Shown here: positions 35,309-43,286 of the stretch, one piece after another
Position numbering within the stretch: position 1 is the first letter of the stretch
Layout: every line of letters begins with the position of its first letter
Source: Devosia sp. ZB163
GTDB lineage: Bacteria > Pseudomonadota > Alphaproteobacteria > Rhizobiales > Devosiaceae
DNA: 64,000 nt
Direction of reading: 5' to 3'
NCBI RefSeq assembly: GCF_028613635.1
Contig: NZ_JAQRMY010000001.1
Location: 910,331 to 974,330 of the forward strand
Notes under the pieces: model-generated
Databases searched by the model: none
What the model was told of the DNA's origin: nothing
The model's input: the letters and a program-made list of their open reading frames with translations, nothing else
Program-made: the position numbers and the translations under genes

Positions 35309-36073
35309 TCACTGGTCCTTGAGCGGCGGCCACGCGCCGGCATAGCCGAGCCTCTGGCTGACCTGTCCGCATGCTTCGTTGAGCCGGGCCACCAGGGGCA
35401 CGATCACGTCGCCCGGTGCCTTTCGCGACGGGCCCGAGATGCTGATCGCCGCAACCGGTCGACCGAGCCGATCGATGACCGGGACCGCGACGCAGAAGAC
35501 GCCGACGACGAGTTCCTGGTCGTCGATCGCGTAGCCGCGCGCCCGGATCTGGCTCAGTTCGTCGAGCAGCGCATCGGCATCGACGATCGTGTGCTCGGTG
35601 AAGCGGGTAATCGGCAGGCGGGCGATGCGCTCGCGCTCGGCCTCGGGCAGGTAGGCGAGCATGGCCTTGGCCGAACCGCCGCTATGCAGCGGTCCACGTG
35701 CACCGACGCGCCAGTCGAGCTGCATGCGGTCGTTGCCGCGCACCTTGTCGACGCACACGCAGCCATCGCCCGAGAGCACGTTGACGTTGACCGTTTCGCC
35801 GAAGGCGCTGGCCATGGCCTCGCAGTACGGTCGGGCGAGACGGTGGATGCCGATGCCCTCGAGCTGCAGGTCGACGATGCCGAGCAGCCGGTGGGCGAGC
35901 CGCCAGGCGCCGCGGGCGTCACGCTCCACGACCTCCTCGGCGGCGAGATCGTTGAGGAGCCGATGGATCGAGCCGACGGGCAGCTCGAGCGCCGACGCCA
36001 CGGCGCGCACGCCGAGCGCTTCCTTCTTGGCGAGGAGATCGAGCACCTGGATCGTGCGCCGGACAGTCGACAT
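35309..36073 (-). CDS. IclR-family transcription regulator
   Basis: 254 residues. Winged HTH at residues 1-65 (TIQVLDLLAKKEALGVRAVASALELPVGSIHRLLNDL) and an effector-binding domain from about 80, with GARGPLHSGGSAKAMLAYL and the typical DQELVVGVFCVAVPV and ISISGPSRK segments. First gene of the leftward catabolic/transport operon, 14 bp before the mutarotase gene. A TTCCA/TGGAA inverted repeat about 145-170 bp upstream is a candidate operator for autoregulation. The inducer is probably a sugar acid intermediate. Confidence 0.92.
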   Translation of the reverse strand: MSTVRRTIQVLDLLAKKEALGVRAVASALELPVGSIHRLLNDLAAEEVVERDARGAWRLAHRLLGIVDLQLEGIGIHRLARPYCEAMASAFGETVNVNVLSGDGCVCVDKVRGNDRMQLDWRVGARGPLHSGGSAKAMLAYLPEAERERIARLPITRFTEHTIVDADALLDELSQIRARGYAIDDQELVVGVFCVAVPVIDRLGRPVAAISISGPSRKAPGDVIVPLVARLNEACGQVSQRLGYAGAWPPLKDQ

Positions 36074-36216
36074 CGCGGCTAGCCCTCACGCCCGGTGAGG
36101 CAGCGTGGTGCCGGTTGCAGGGCGCAAGATTCCATCGTCCGCGAACCGGCTGTTGTGCCGGCCCGACAGGATAAATCCGATCGCATTGAAGTTCTCCTCG
36201 GCCGCGCCCCGTGGTG

Positions 36217-36243
36217 TTCCACATTTGGAATGCGACGTTCCAA
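36217..36243 (-). promoter_or_regulatory. Candidate IclR operator (TTCCA / TGGAA inverted repeats)
   Basis: Three half-sites: TTCCA at 36217-36221, TTGGAA at 36225-36230 and TTCCAA at 36238-36243. TTGGAA-N7-TTCCAA is a perfect inverted repeat and TTCCA-N4-TGGAA another. E. coli IclR binds TGGAA-N5-TTCCA type sites, so this is the right word in roughly the right spacing. It lies about 145 bp upstream of the iclR-type gene. Confidence 0.6.
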
Positions 36244-36427
36244 GTCTGAGGAAGTACTCCATGCTCGTCAATGCTTTAGGTGTTCGACTTTCGACGGACG
36301 GATGCCTGGGCGCGTGACAGGAGTTGGCAATTTCAGTCAGAATTTGCCTGCAGGCCGCACCGCGCAACCTGAGGAACGTAAGTCAGCCAGCGCCCCAACG
36401 GCGGCATCGAGTCGCAAAAAGGTGTCG

Positions 36428-36462
36428 CCTCCCTCCCCCTTGGCGGGGGCGAGGGAAGGGGC
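36428..36462. repeat. GC-rich REP-like palindrome
   Basis: A CCCTC-CCCC stem pairs with GGGG-GAGGG around a TTGGC loop. The sequence class (CCCTCCCCCTTGGCGGGGGC) is like the element at 59718-59831. It sits in the intergenic space between the convergently placed nucleoside hydrolase stop and the iclR promoter region. It may double as a transcription barrier after the hydrolase gene. Confidence 0.55.
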
Positions 36463-36529
36463 GTCCGGATCACCGATGGCAGGGAGGGGACAGCGCCTGT
36501 CGCGCTGCCCAGTCGCAGGTCCTGCTGCT

Positions 36530-37456
36530 CTAGAGCTTGCCCGAAGCCGTCGCCGCCCGGAGCTTCGTGATGAAGTCGCGCATGATGGGCGTGCGGTTGA
36601 CATAGGTGACGTAGCGCATCACGTGCCGCGACCGGTCGGCGCTGTACGTAACCTGGTCGGTGAGGACCGGCGTCGGCACGAGGACGCTCGGAGTCCAGCT
36701 GTCATCGAGCACCCACGCGACCGCCGCCATGTCCCAGATCTCCTTGGACCAGCCCATGTGGTCGTCGCCATATTCCTTGAACCGCATGGCGAGGAACTTG
36801 CCGATCTCGCCGCACGGTTCGACGTAGTGCTCGATCTCCGGCACCGTGCTGTGAAGGTGCGACGTCACGCCCATGCAGGGCACGACCACCAGCGGCACGC
36901 CGCTGTCGAACAGCACCTGTGCGCCGCCCACATCCTGCCTGAGGTTGAACTCGCGCTGGTGCGGCCACTCGAGCGCATGCCCGCCGAGCCAGACGACGAC
37001 CGTGCGGTCGATGATGTCAGGCGCCTTGAGCAGCGCCGAGGCGACGTTGCTGATCGCGCCGATGGCGATGACGTAGAGCGGATCGTCGATCGAGCCGGCC
37101 CGCGCCCGGGCGATGAGATCGTCCACCGCTTCGGCCGGCCGCGCCACCTTTTGCGGCCCGACATAGTCGGTGACGCCGCGGAAGACAAAACCTTCGCCCG
37201 GTACGTTGAGCCGCTTCAGCAACTCGAGGATCTCGCCGTAGCTCAACTCCATGCCGTGACCCGGCCCGTCCGAGCGCGAGTTGTGGAACGGCGCGGCGTA
37301 GATCGCCTGCAGGTCGATCCGCTCGGGCGACAGCACCGCCTGCACCAGCGCATACTGGTCGTCGATCTCGTTGTAGGTGTCGGTATCGAGCACCGCACGC
37401 AGCCGGCCGGCTCGCGGGGTCAACAGTTTCAGCCGGTCGGCATCGGACAGGGGCAC
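36530..37456 (-). CDS. Inosine-uridine-type nucleoside hydrolase
   Basis: 308 residues. The calcium-binding cluster DTDTYNEIDDQYALV near residue 25 fits the DxDxxxxxDD signature of nucleoside hydrolases. IGAISNVASALLKAPDI and the later NLRQDVGGAQVLFDSGVPL complete the NH fold, which hydrolyses N-glycosidic bonds of nucleosides to base and ribose. The usual His near residue 240 is not obvious, so activity or specificity may differ from IU hydrolase. It ends the leftward cluster GntR-dehydratase-mutarotase-hydrolase. Neighbours are sugar-acid genes, so the substrate may be a nucleoside taken up by the nearby ribose-type ABC importer. Confidence 0.8.
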   Translation of the reverse strand: MPLSDADRLKLLTPRAGRLRAVLDTDTYNEIDDQYALVQAVLSPERIDLQAIYAAPFHNSRSDGPGHGMELSYGEILELLKRLNVPGEGFVFRGVTDYVGPQKVARPAEAVDDLIARARAGSIDDPLYVIAIGAISNVASALLKAPDIIDRTVVVWLGGHALEWPHQREFNLRQDVGGAQVLFDSGVPLVVVPCMGVTSHLHSTVPEIEHYVEPCGEIGKFLAMRFKEYGDDHMGWSKEIWDMAAVAWVLDDSWTPSVLVPTPVLTDQVTYSADRSRHVMRYVTYVNRTPIMRDFITKLRAATASGKL

Positions 37457-37552
37457 GTCAAAGGTCTCCTCTTAGTCGGCCCATTGTTGCGGTGCACGGC
37501 CGCAACCGGGCTCTTGATGGTCGGCGGCCCGCCCTCCCGGCGGGCCCTCCCC

Positions 37553-37882
37553 TCACTCGGTGTGGAACACTTCCTCGAGGCCGGCCCACCACTCGCCCTC
37601 GGCGCGCGTGTCGAGCGGCTTCTGCAGCGGCGAGCAGACGGCCCACCATTCCTGCGTGCGCGAGTCCTTGGCCATCTCCGCCATGTCGGCGTCGTGGTCG
37701 GTGCCGACATACTCGTAATAGGCGAACATCACGTTCTCCGGCTCGCGCAGGAAGATCGTGTAGTTGCGGATGTTCGAGTTCTCGATCTGCTTGAGCACGT
37801 CGGGCCATACGGCCGCATGCAGCCGCTTGTACTCGGCAATCGCCTCGGGCCTGAGCCCGATCATCGAGCCATAGCGCTTCAT
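37553..37882 (-). CDS. L-rhamnose mutarotase-like protein 2 (RhaM family)
   Basis: 109 residues. Shares the family plan of the 34989-35294 protein: EAIAEYKRLHAAVWPDVL (catalytic His in the same place), NYTIFLREPENVMFAYYEYVG and WWAVCSPLQ. Identity between the two is modest, so they probably serve different sugars (rhamnose, fucose or other 6-deoxy or pentose). Located 15 bp downstream of an enolase-superfamily gene, in the same order relative to the dehydratase and regulator as in the rhmD operon. Confidence 0.8.
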   Translation of the reverse strand: MKRYGSMIGLRPEAIAEYKRLHAAVWPDVLKQIENSNIRNYTIFLREPENVMFAYYEYVGTDHDADMAEMAKDSRTQEWWAVCSPLQKPLDTRAEGEWWAGLEEVFHTE

Positions 37883-37897
37883 CCTGTTCTCCTCGTT

Positions 37898-39004
37898 TCA
37901 GGTGATGGTGGCCCGGCTGCCATCCATGGCCATGCGGTCGATCGCGGCGAAGTCCCAGTCGATCCCGAGGCCCGGCTCGGACGACGGAATGGCGCGACCA
38001 TCGCGGATGGTCATGGTGGTGCCGGTGAGTTCGTCGAGCTGCGGGATGTACTCCACCCAGCGTGCATTCGGGATCGCGGCGCAGAGCCCCACGTGCAGCT
38101 CCATCAGGAAATGCGGGCAGACCGCGATGTTGAAGGCCTCCGCCATATGCGCAACCTTGAGCCACGGCGTGATGCCGCCGACCCGACCGACATCGACCTG
38201 GACGATCGAGCAGGCGTGGCGCTCGAGATACTCGCGGAAATGCATCGCCGAGTAGAGGCTCTCGCCCACCGCGATCGGGATCGAGGTGTGGTCGACGAGC
38301 CGCGTATGCCCCGAGATATCCTCGGCAGTCAGCGGCTCCTCGAACCAGCCGATATCGAGCGGCTCGTAGGCGCGCGCTCGCCGGATCGCCTCGTCGACAT
38401 TGAAGCGCTGGTTGGCGTCGGTGAAGATCTCGAAACCCTCGCCCACTGCCTCGCGCACGGCGCGGATGCGCTTGACGTCCTCGTGGATGGGCCGCCCCAC
38501 CTTCAGCTTGCAGCCACCGAACCCGTTCGCCTTGGCCCGCAGCGCATCCTCGACCAGCGCCGAGGTCTCGAGATGGAGCCACCCGCCTTCGGTCGTGTAG
38601 AGCGGGATCGATTCCTGCGCCCCGCCGGCAAGGATGTGCAGCGGCAGCCCGAGCTTGCGCGCCTTGAGGTCCCACAGCGCCGTATCGATCGCCGCGAGCG
38701 CGATCGAGGTGATGGCGCCTGTAGTGGTGGCATGCGTGAGGAACAGCAGGTCGCGCCAGATCCGCTCGATCTCCATCGCCTCGCGTCCGATCAGCGCCGG
38801 CACGAGCGTGCGCCGCAGCAGCTCCATCACCGAGTGTCCGCCGGTGCCGATGGTGTAGCTGTAGCCCGTGCCGACGGCGCCATCGCTGTCCGTGATCCGG
38901 ACGATCGGGGTCTCCTGCGACACGAAGGACTGGATCGCGTCGACCCGTTTCACCTTGGGCACGAGGTCGACCAGCAGGATTTCGACGCGGGTGATCTTGC
39001 TCAT
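37898..39004 (-). CDS. Enolase-superfamily (mandelate racemase/MLE group) sugar-acid enzyme
   Basis: 368 residues. Barrel residues expected for the group are visible: KLKVGRP (KxK), DANQRFN (Asp), WFEEPL (Glu), AVGESLY (Glu) and a late CPHFLMELH with a His. The KxK plus His set is typical of mandelate-racemase-type chemistry; dehydration or epimerisation of a carboxylic sugar acid is likely. N-terminal capping domain is complete (VEILLVDLVPKVKRVDAI). I cannot assign the substrate. It lies between the second mutarotase and the GntR regulator gene, 13 bp from the latter, in one operon. Confidence 0.82.
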   Translation of the reverse strand: MSKITRVEILLVDLVPKVKRVDAIQSFVSQETPIVRITDSDGAVGTGYSYTIGTGGHSVMELLRRTLVPALIGREAMEIERIWRDLLFLTHATTTGAITSIALAAIDTALWDLKARKLGLPLHILAGGAQESIPLYTTEGGWLHLETSALVEDALRAKANGFGGCKLKVGRPIHEDVKRIRAVREAVGEGFEIFTDANQRFNVDEAIRRARAYEPLDIGWFEEPLTAEDISGHTRLVDHTSIPIAVGESLYSAMHFREYLERHACSIVQVDVGRVGGITPWLKVAHMAEAFNIAVCPHFLMELHVGLCAAIPNARWVEYIPQLDELTGTTMTIRDGRAIPSSEPGLGIDWDFAAIDRMAMDGSRATIT

Positions 39005-39017
39005 GTTCGTAGTCCTG

Positions 39018-40055
39018 TCAGTCGGCAAGGATGAGATAGGGCGGGCGGATGCTTTCGGGGATCGGCGGCAGCTGCGAGAGCATGTCGAGACACGGTGCCA
39101 GCGAGCGCCTGAGGTGCGCCTCGAGCGCTGCCGCGGCCCCATCGACATCCTCGTCGAGCAGCGCGCGGTACACCGCCTCGTGGTCGCGCATCATGTTGCC
39201 GATCTCGGCCGAGTTCTGGAAGTCGGCGAAAGTCGAATGTGTCACGAGGATCAGGCGCTGGCTGCGCTTCAGTGCCGCGAGCAGCACCGGGTTGGGGCAG
39301 GGCGCCAGCGTATGGGTATGGAGATCCGCCTCGACCCCCTCGAGCTCCAGCGGCGCGACCGGCGGGCCGCTGATGCGAGCGACCCGTGCGAGCCGCGCCT
39401 CGAGATCGGCCCGCTTCAGCATCGGGTAGGCCTGGCGCAGCGCCTGCGGTTCGAACAACCAGCGCATCTCGAAATGCCGGGCGAAATCCTCGGCGGAGAA
39501 CGGTCCGGCATACCAGCGCTTGTTGCTGTCCTGCTCGATCACGCCGGCGAGTTCGAGCTGCGCCAGCACCTCGTGGGCGATGGTGCGGCTTACGTCGTAG
39601 GTCTGTGCCAGCGCGCTCTCGTTCAGCATGAAGCGGCCATAGCCGAGGCAGCCTGCCACTGCATGCTCGACCTCGGGGTAGATCTGCTCGCGCCGTGTAG
39701 GACTGGCGGTGCCCGCGCCCACCCCTTCGGGCAACACGAGGCCGGCTTCGACGAGGTCCATGCGCAGCGGCTCGCTGCCGCCCGGCACGAGATAGCCGCG
39801 CCCTCCGAAGCTGTCGACCAGCCCCTGCTCGGCAAGCTCCGCGAGTGCCGCGGCGGCAGGAATGCGGCTCACTCCGAACAGGCGTGCGATGGCAGTGGGG
39901 CCGACGACGAGGCCCGCGGGCAGGCGCCCATCGAGCAGATGGTCCCTGAGCACGCCGTGGATCGTCGCATAGAGCGGCGCCGGACGCGCGCCCGTGGCTT
40001 CGACCGCCCGCGTCGCGCTGAGGCGCGTCGGGTTTCCCTCTCTGGCGTCGGTCAT
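39018..40055 (-). CDS. GntR-family regulator with two winged-helix domains
   Basis: 345 residues from ATG at 40055, with GGGGAG eight bases upstream. Residues 28-92 form a GntR wHTH (PLYATIHGVLRDHLLDGRLP, IARLFGVSRIPAAAALAEL, FGGRGYLVPG). Residues 122-186 form a second one of the same plan (ALAQTYDVSRTIAHEVLAQL, DSNKRWYAG). From 187 an all-helical FCD effector domain follows with EMRWLFEPQAL, HTFD-like HSTF and HEAVYRALLDEDVDGA. Ordinary FadR/FCD regulators have one wHTH and about 230 residues. It is divergent from the ribose-type importer and adjoins the dehydratase gene, so it probably controls both. Confidence 0.85.
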   Translation of the reverse strand: MTDAREGNPTRLSATRAVEATGARPAPLYATIHGVLRDHLLDGRLPAGLVVGPTAIARLFGVSRIPAAAALAELAEQGLVDSFGGRGYLVPGGSEPLRMDLVEAGLVLPEGVGAGTASPTRREQIYPEVEHAVAGCLGYGRFMLNESALAQTYDVSRTIAHEVLAQLELAGVIEQDSNKRWYAGPFSAEDFARHFEMRWLFEPQALRQAYPMLKRADLEARLARVARISGPPVAPLELEGVEADLHTHTLAPCPNPVLLAALKRSQRLILVTHSTFADFQNSAEIGNMMRDHEAVYRALLDEDVDGAAAALEAHLRRSLAPCLDMLSQLPPIPESIRPPYLILAD

Positions 40056-40112
40056 TCGTTTCAACTCCCCGTCCACACAAGTCCGCATGCCGGGCAAAAA
40101 GTCAACTAACGA

Positions 40113-40159
40113 ATATTGCGTGCGATATCCGATCGTGTTACCGATTGCTCGTTCGGTGA
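40113..40159. promoter_or_regulatory. Two candidate regulator sites in the GntR-importer divergent region
   Basis: ATATTGCGTGCGATAT (40113-40128) is an imperfect palindrome. TTACCGA-N8-TCGGTGA (40138-40159) is a second inverted repeat with one mismatch. Both lie in the 144 bp between the divergent regulator and binding-protein starts, the usual place for FCD-GntR operators. A strong GAGG ribosome site follows for the binding protein. Confidence 0.45.
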
Positions 40160-40199
40160 CGCCCGGAGGGAATGTGGCGTGCCGACGAGGGAGGATTTC

Positions 40200-41228
40200 A
40201 TGAACATCATTTCGCGCGGCGGTCTCGCCGCCCTGCTGGCGTGCTCGGTTGCTTCTGCCCCGCTCGCGGCGGTCGCTTCCGACAACCGGATCGTGCTGAC
40301 GCCCGGTGGCCCGCACCCCTATTTTGCACCGTGGGAACAGGCCGCGGCCGATGCGGCCAAGGACTTCGGCATCGCCGCCGTCGAGTACAAGGTCCCGTCC
40401 GAGTGGAAGCTCGAACTGCAGACCGAGCTGGTCGAAAGCTCGGCCGCCCAGGGCTACACCGCCTTCGGTATCTTCCCGGGCGACGCCGTCGGCGTGAACT
40501 CGGTGGTGGGCGAACTCAAGTCCAACGGCATCCCGTCGGTGGCTCTGGGCGGCTGCGCTCAGGATCCGACCGACATGGCTTTCTGCATGGCGACCGACGT
40601 CTATGCCTCGGCCTATCTCGGCACCAAGTCGCTGATCGAAGCCATGGGCGGCAAGGGTGCGGTCGTGCATCTCGCCGGCCTGCTCGTCGACCCCAACACC
40701 ACCCTGCGCGTGCAGGCAGTTGAGAAGGCCGTCGCCGAGACCAATGGCGCCGTCACGCTCCTGCAGACTGTCGGCGATACCGACAACCAGGAGCAGGGCG
40801 ACCAGAAGATCAACGCGCTCCTCGCCGCGCAGAAGGACCAGATCGGCGGCATGATCGCCACCGGCTACATCTCGTCGGTCGTGGCTGCCACGGCGCTCAG
40901 GAACCTCGGCGACAAGCGCATCAAGTTCATCGGCATCGACGACGACAAGATCGTGCTCGATGGCATCCGTGACGGCTTCGTCGCCGGCACCATGGCGCAG
41001 AACCCCTATGGCCAGGGCTATATCGGCGCCTACGCGCTCGATCTGCTCGCCGGCGGCTGCACCGTGAAGGCCGATGCGCCCTTCATCCAGACTCCGCAGA
41101 CCGCCCGCTTCATCGACTCGGGCACGCTGCTGATCTCGGCCGACAACATCGACTCCTATGGCGACGACCTCAAGAAGCTGACCGGCGAACTGCAGGCCAG
41201 CTTCAAGGACAAGTTCCTCGCCTGCTGA
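40200..41228 (+). CDS. Ribose-type sugar-binding periplasmic protein
   Basis: 342 residues, Sec signal peptide (SRGGLAALLACSVASAPLAAVA, cleavage near 24-26). Type I periplasmic binding fold (Peripla_BP_4): SDNRIVLTPGGPHPYFAPW after cleavage, then GYTAFGIFPGDAVGVNSVVG and IKFIGIDDDKIVLDGIRDG, the hinge signature of RbsB/XylF relatives. Substrate is a sugar or nucleoside-like ligand, delivered to the permease pair and ATPase encoded next. Transcribed divergently from the GntR gene. Confidence 0.88.
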   Translation: MNIISRGGLAALLACSVASAPLAAVASDNRIVLTPGGPHPYFAPWEQAAADAAKDFGIAAVEYKVPSEWKLELQTELVESSAAQGYTAFGIFPGDAVGVNSVVGELKSNGIPSVALGGCAQDPTDMAFCMATDVYASAYLGTKSLIEAMGGKGAVVHLAGLLVDPNTTLRVQAVEKAVAETNGAVTLLQTVGDTDNQEQGDQKINALLAAQKDQIGGMIATGYISSVVAATALRNLGDKRIKFIGIDDDKIVLDGIRDGFVAGTMAQNPYGQGYIGAYALDLLAGGCTVKADAPFIQTPQTARFIDSGTLLISADNIDSYGDDLKKLTGELQASFKDKFLAC

Positions 41229-41316
41229 CCTCTTTGGCCGGCCTCCGGCGGACAGCGATTGTTCGCCGGAGCCAGCCGTTGCATCCTCATCCCAGAGTTC
41301 TAAGCGTGAGTCCGGC

Positions 41317-42330
41317 ATGACCGTGCAGGAACCTATCGCCGCGCCGTCTTCGAAATGGTCCCTCTCGGGGCTCCTGTTGCGCGGCTCCACCCAGTTCGGC
41401 CTGCTCGTCATCCTCGTGGTGATGTGGGTGGTGCTCTCCAGCATTGCGCCGGGCTTCCTGTCGCGCTTCAACCTCAACAGCCTCGGCCGCTCGGTCGCCA
41501 TCGACATCGTCATCGGCTTTGCGCAGATGGTCGTGCTCGCCACCGGCGGCATGAACCTCGCGGTCGGCGCCATCGGCATCTGCTCGGTGATGGCCTTCGG
41601 CTACCTGCTGCAGGTCCTCGGACTACCCATTCCCGTCGCCATCGCGGCGACCCTGCTGATGGGCGCGGCCATGGGCTGGCTCAACGGCATCGCCATCGTC
41701 AGGACCGGGGTCAACAGCTTCGTCGTCACCCTCGCCAGCGCCAGCCTCTTTTCCGGCGCCATGCTCATCCTCACCCGCGCCGTGCCCTACAACGCGCTGC
41801 CCCCGGCCATCGGCGAGTTCGGCAAGGCGGCGGTCGGACCGGTTCCGGCCCTCCTGATCGTCGCCGTCGCCATCGGCATCGCGCTCTACGTCCTGTTCAG
41901 GCACACCGTGCTCGGCCGCGAGCTTCTCGCCGTCGGCGCCAGCGAGCGCGCGGCGCAGATGTCGGGCGTGCCGGTCGGCCGCACCATCACCATCGCCCAT
42001 GTCCTCTCCGGCATGCTCGCCGCCGCCGCCGCCATGATGCTGACCGCGCGCCTCGCCGCCGCCATGCCGTCCGTTGCCGGTGACGACTGGCTGCTGCCGT
42101 CCTTCCTCGCTCCCGTCATCGGCGGCACGGCGCTGGCCGGCGGGGCCGTCTCTGTGATCGGCACCGTGCTCGGCGCACTGCTGGTCTCGACCATCCGCTC
42201 GGGCCTGCTCATCCTGCAGGTGGGCAATTTCTGGCTGCCGCTCTTCCTCGGCGCCTTCCTCCTCGCCGCCATCCTGCTCGAGCGCTATCGCGCCCTCCTG
42301 GTGCAGCGCCATCGCACGAGGAACGCATGA
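41317..42330 (+). CDS. Ribose-type ABC permease 1
   Basis: 337 residues, about nine helices. BPD_transp_2 (RbsC) family: MVVLATGGMNLAVGAIG, GLGLP-like helix, GWLNGIAIVRTGVNSFVVTLAS and GREL(L)AVGASERAAQMSGVP, then GTALAGGAVSVIGTVLGALLVSTIRSGL. Overlaps the second permease by ATGA. With it forms a heterodimeric channel. Confidence 0.9.
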   Translation: MTVQEPIAAPSSKWSLSGLLLRGSTQFGLLVILVVMWVVLSSIAPGFLSRFNLNSLGRSVAIDIVIGFAQMVVLATGGMNLAVGAIGICSVMAFGYLLQVLGLPIPVAIAATLLMGAAMGWLNGIAIVRTGVNSFVVTLASASLFSGAMLILTRAVPYNALPPAIGEFGKAAVGPVPALLIVAVAIGIALYVLFRHTVLGRELLAVGASERAAQMSGVPVGRTITIAHVLSGMLAAAAAMMLTARLAAAMPSVAGDDWLLPSFLAPVIGGTALAGGAVSVIGTVLGALLVSTIRSGLLILQVGNFWLPLFLGAFLLAAILLERYRALLVQRHRTRNA

Positions 42331-43283
42331 ACGAGCTCTTCTCGCGCGTCATCAGGGTGCAGTGGTCGGGCCTCCTCGCCGTCTGCATCCTCGCTGTCCT
42401 CGCGCTGACCATCGTGTCGCCGAACTTCCTCTCCGAGTACAACGCCTTCGTTTTCCTGCGCAGCCTCTGCGTCTCGCTGCTCGTCGCCTACAGCCAGATG
42501 GTGATGCTTGGCGTGGGGCAGATGAACCTCTCGATCGGCGCGCTGGGCGGGCTCGTCGCCGTGATCGTCGGCGGTCTGATGGATGCCTGGGGCGTACCGA
42601 CGCTCCCGGCCATCGCCATTGCACTCGCCGCCGGCGGCGTCGCCGGCCTCGTCAACGGCTGGCTCACCGTGCGCACCGGCATCAACGGCTTCATCGTCAC
42701 GCTGGCCACGGGTTCGGCCTTCGCCGGCATCAACCTCGGCATCACCAAGGCCATTCCGTTCTACAACCTGCCGGCCGATTTCGTCGCCTTCGGCAATGGC
42801 CGCCTGGGCCCGATCCCGAACCTTCTCATCGTGCCCTTGATCGTCTCGGTGCTGCTCGTCGTCTTCTTCTCGCGCACCGTCACCGGCCGGCACATGCTGG
42901 CCGTGGGCGGCAACAGCCACGCCGCCGAACTCTCCGGACTCTCGCCCAACAAGGCGATCATCGAGGCGCATGCGCTCTCGGGCCTGCTCGCGGCGGCCGC
43001 CGGTATTCTTGCCGTGGCCCAGCTCGGCTCGGCCCAGCCCAGCATCGGCGCCGACTGGCTTATCATCTCGTTCGCCGCGCCCATCATCGGCGGCGCGAGC
43101 CTCGCGGGTGGGTCGATCTCGATCACCGGCACGCTGCTCGCCGTCGTGCTGATCGGGCTCATCCAGAACGCCATGGTGCTGCTGCAGGTCGACCCCTACT
43201 GGGTCACGTTCCTGCTCGGCGCCCTGATCCTCGCGGCCGTCTGGCTCAATCGCTATCGCGCCGTGCGCGTCGGGGAGGACTAA
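42327..43283 (+). CDS. Ribose-type ABC permease 2
   Basis: 318 residues, same family as its upstream neighbour. QMVMLGVGQMNLSIGALGG, VNGWLTVRTGINGFIVTLATGS and HMLAVGGNSHAAELSGLSP are the RbsC-type landmarks. The two permeases are paralogous but clearly different, which indicates a heterodimer. The ATPase gene starts 3 bp downstream. Confidence 0.9.
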   Translation: MNELFSRVIRVQWSGLLAVCILAVLALTIVSPNFLSEYNAFVFLRSLCVSLLVAYSQMVMLGVGQMNLSIGALGGLVAVIVGGLMDAWGVPTLPAIAIALAAGGVAGLVNGWLTVRTGINGFIVTLATGSAFAGINLGITKAIPFYNLPADFVAFGNGRLGPIPNLLIVPLIVSVLLVVFFSRTVTGRHMLAVGGNSHAAELSGLSPNKAIIEAHALSGLLAAAAGILAVAQLGSAQPSIGADWLIISFAAPIIGGASLAGGSISITGTLLAVVLIGLIQNAMVLLQVDPYWVTFLLGALILAAVWLNRYRAVRVGED

Positions 43284-43286
43284 GCC

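Noticed and set aside
36095-39034. A 979-codon open frame on the plus strand
   Set aside because: It lies antisense to nucleoside hydrolase, mutarotase and dehydratase genes whose proteins match known families; its own translation is Arg/His/Asp-rich with no domain. It is a high-GC shadow.
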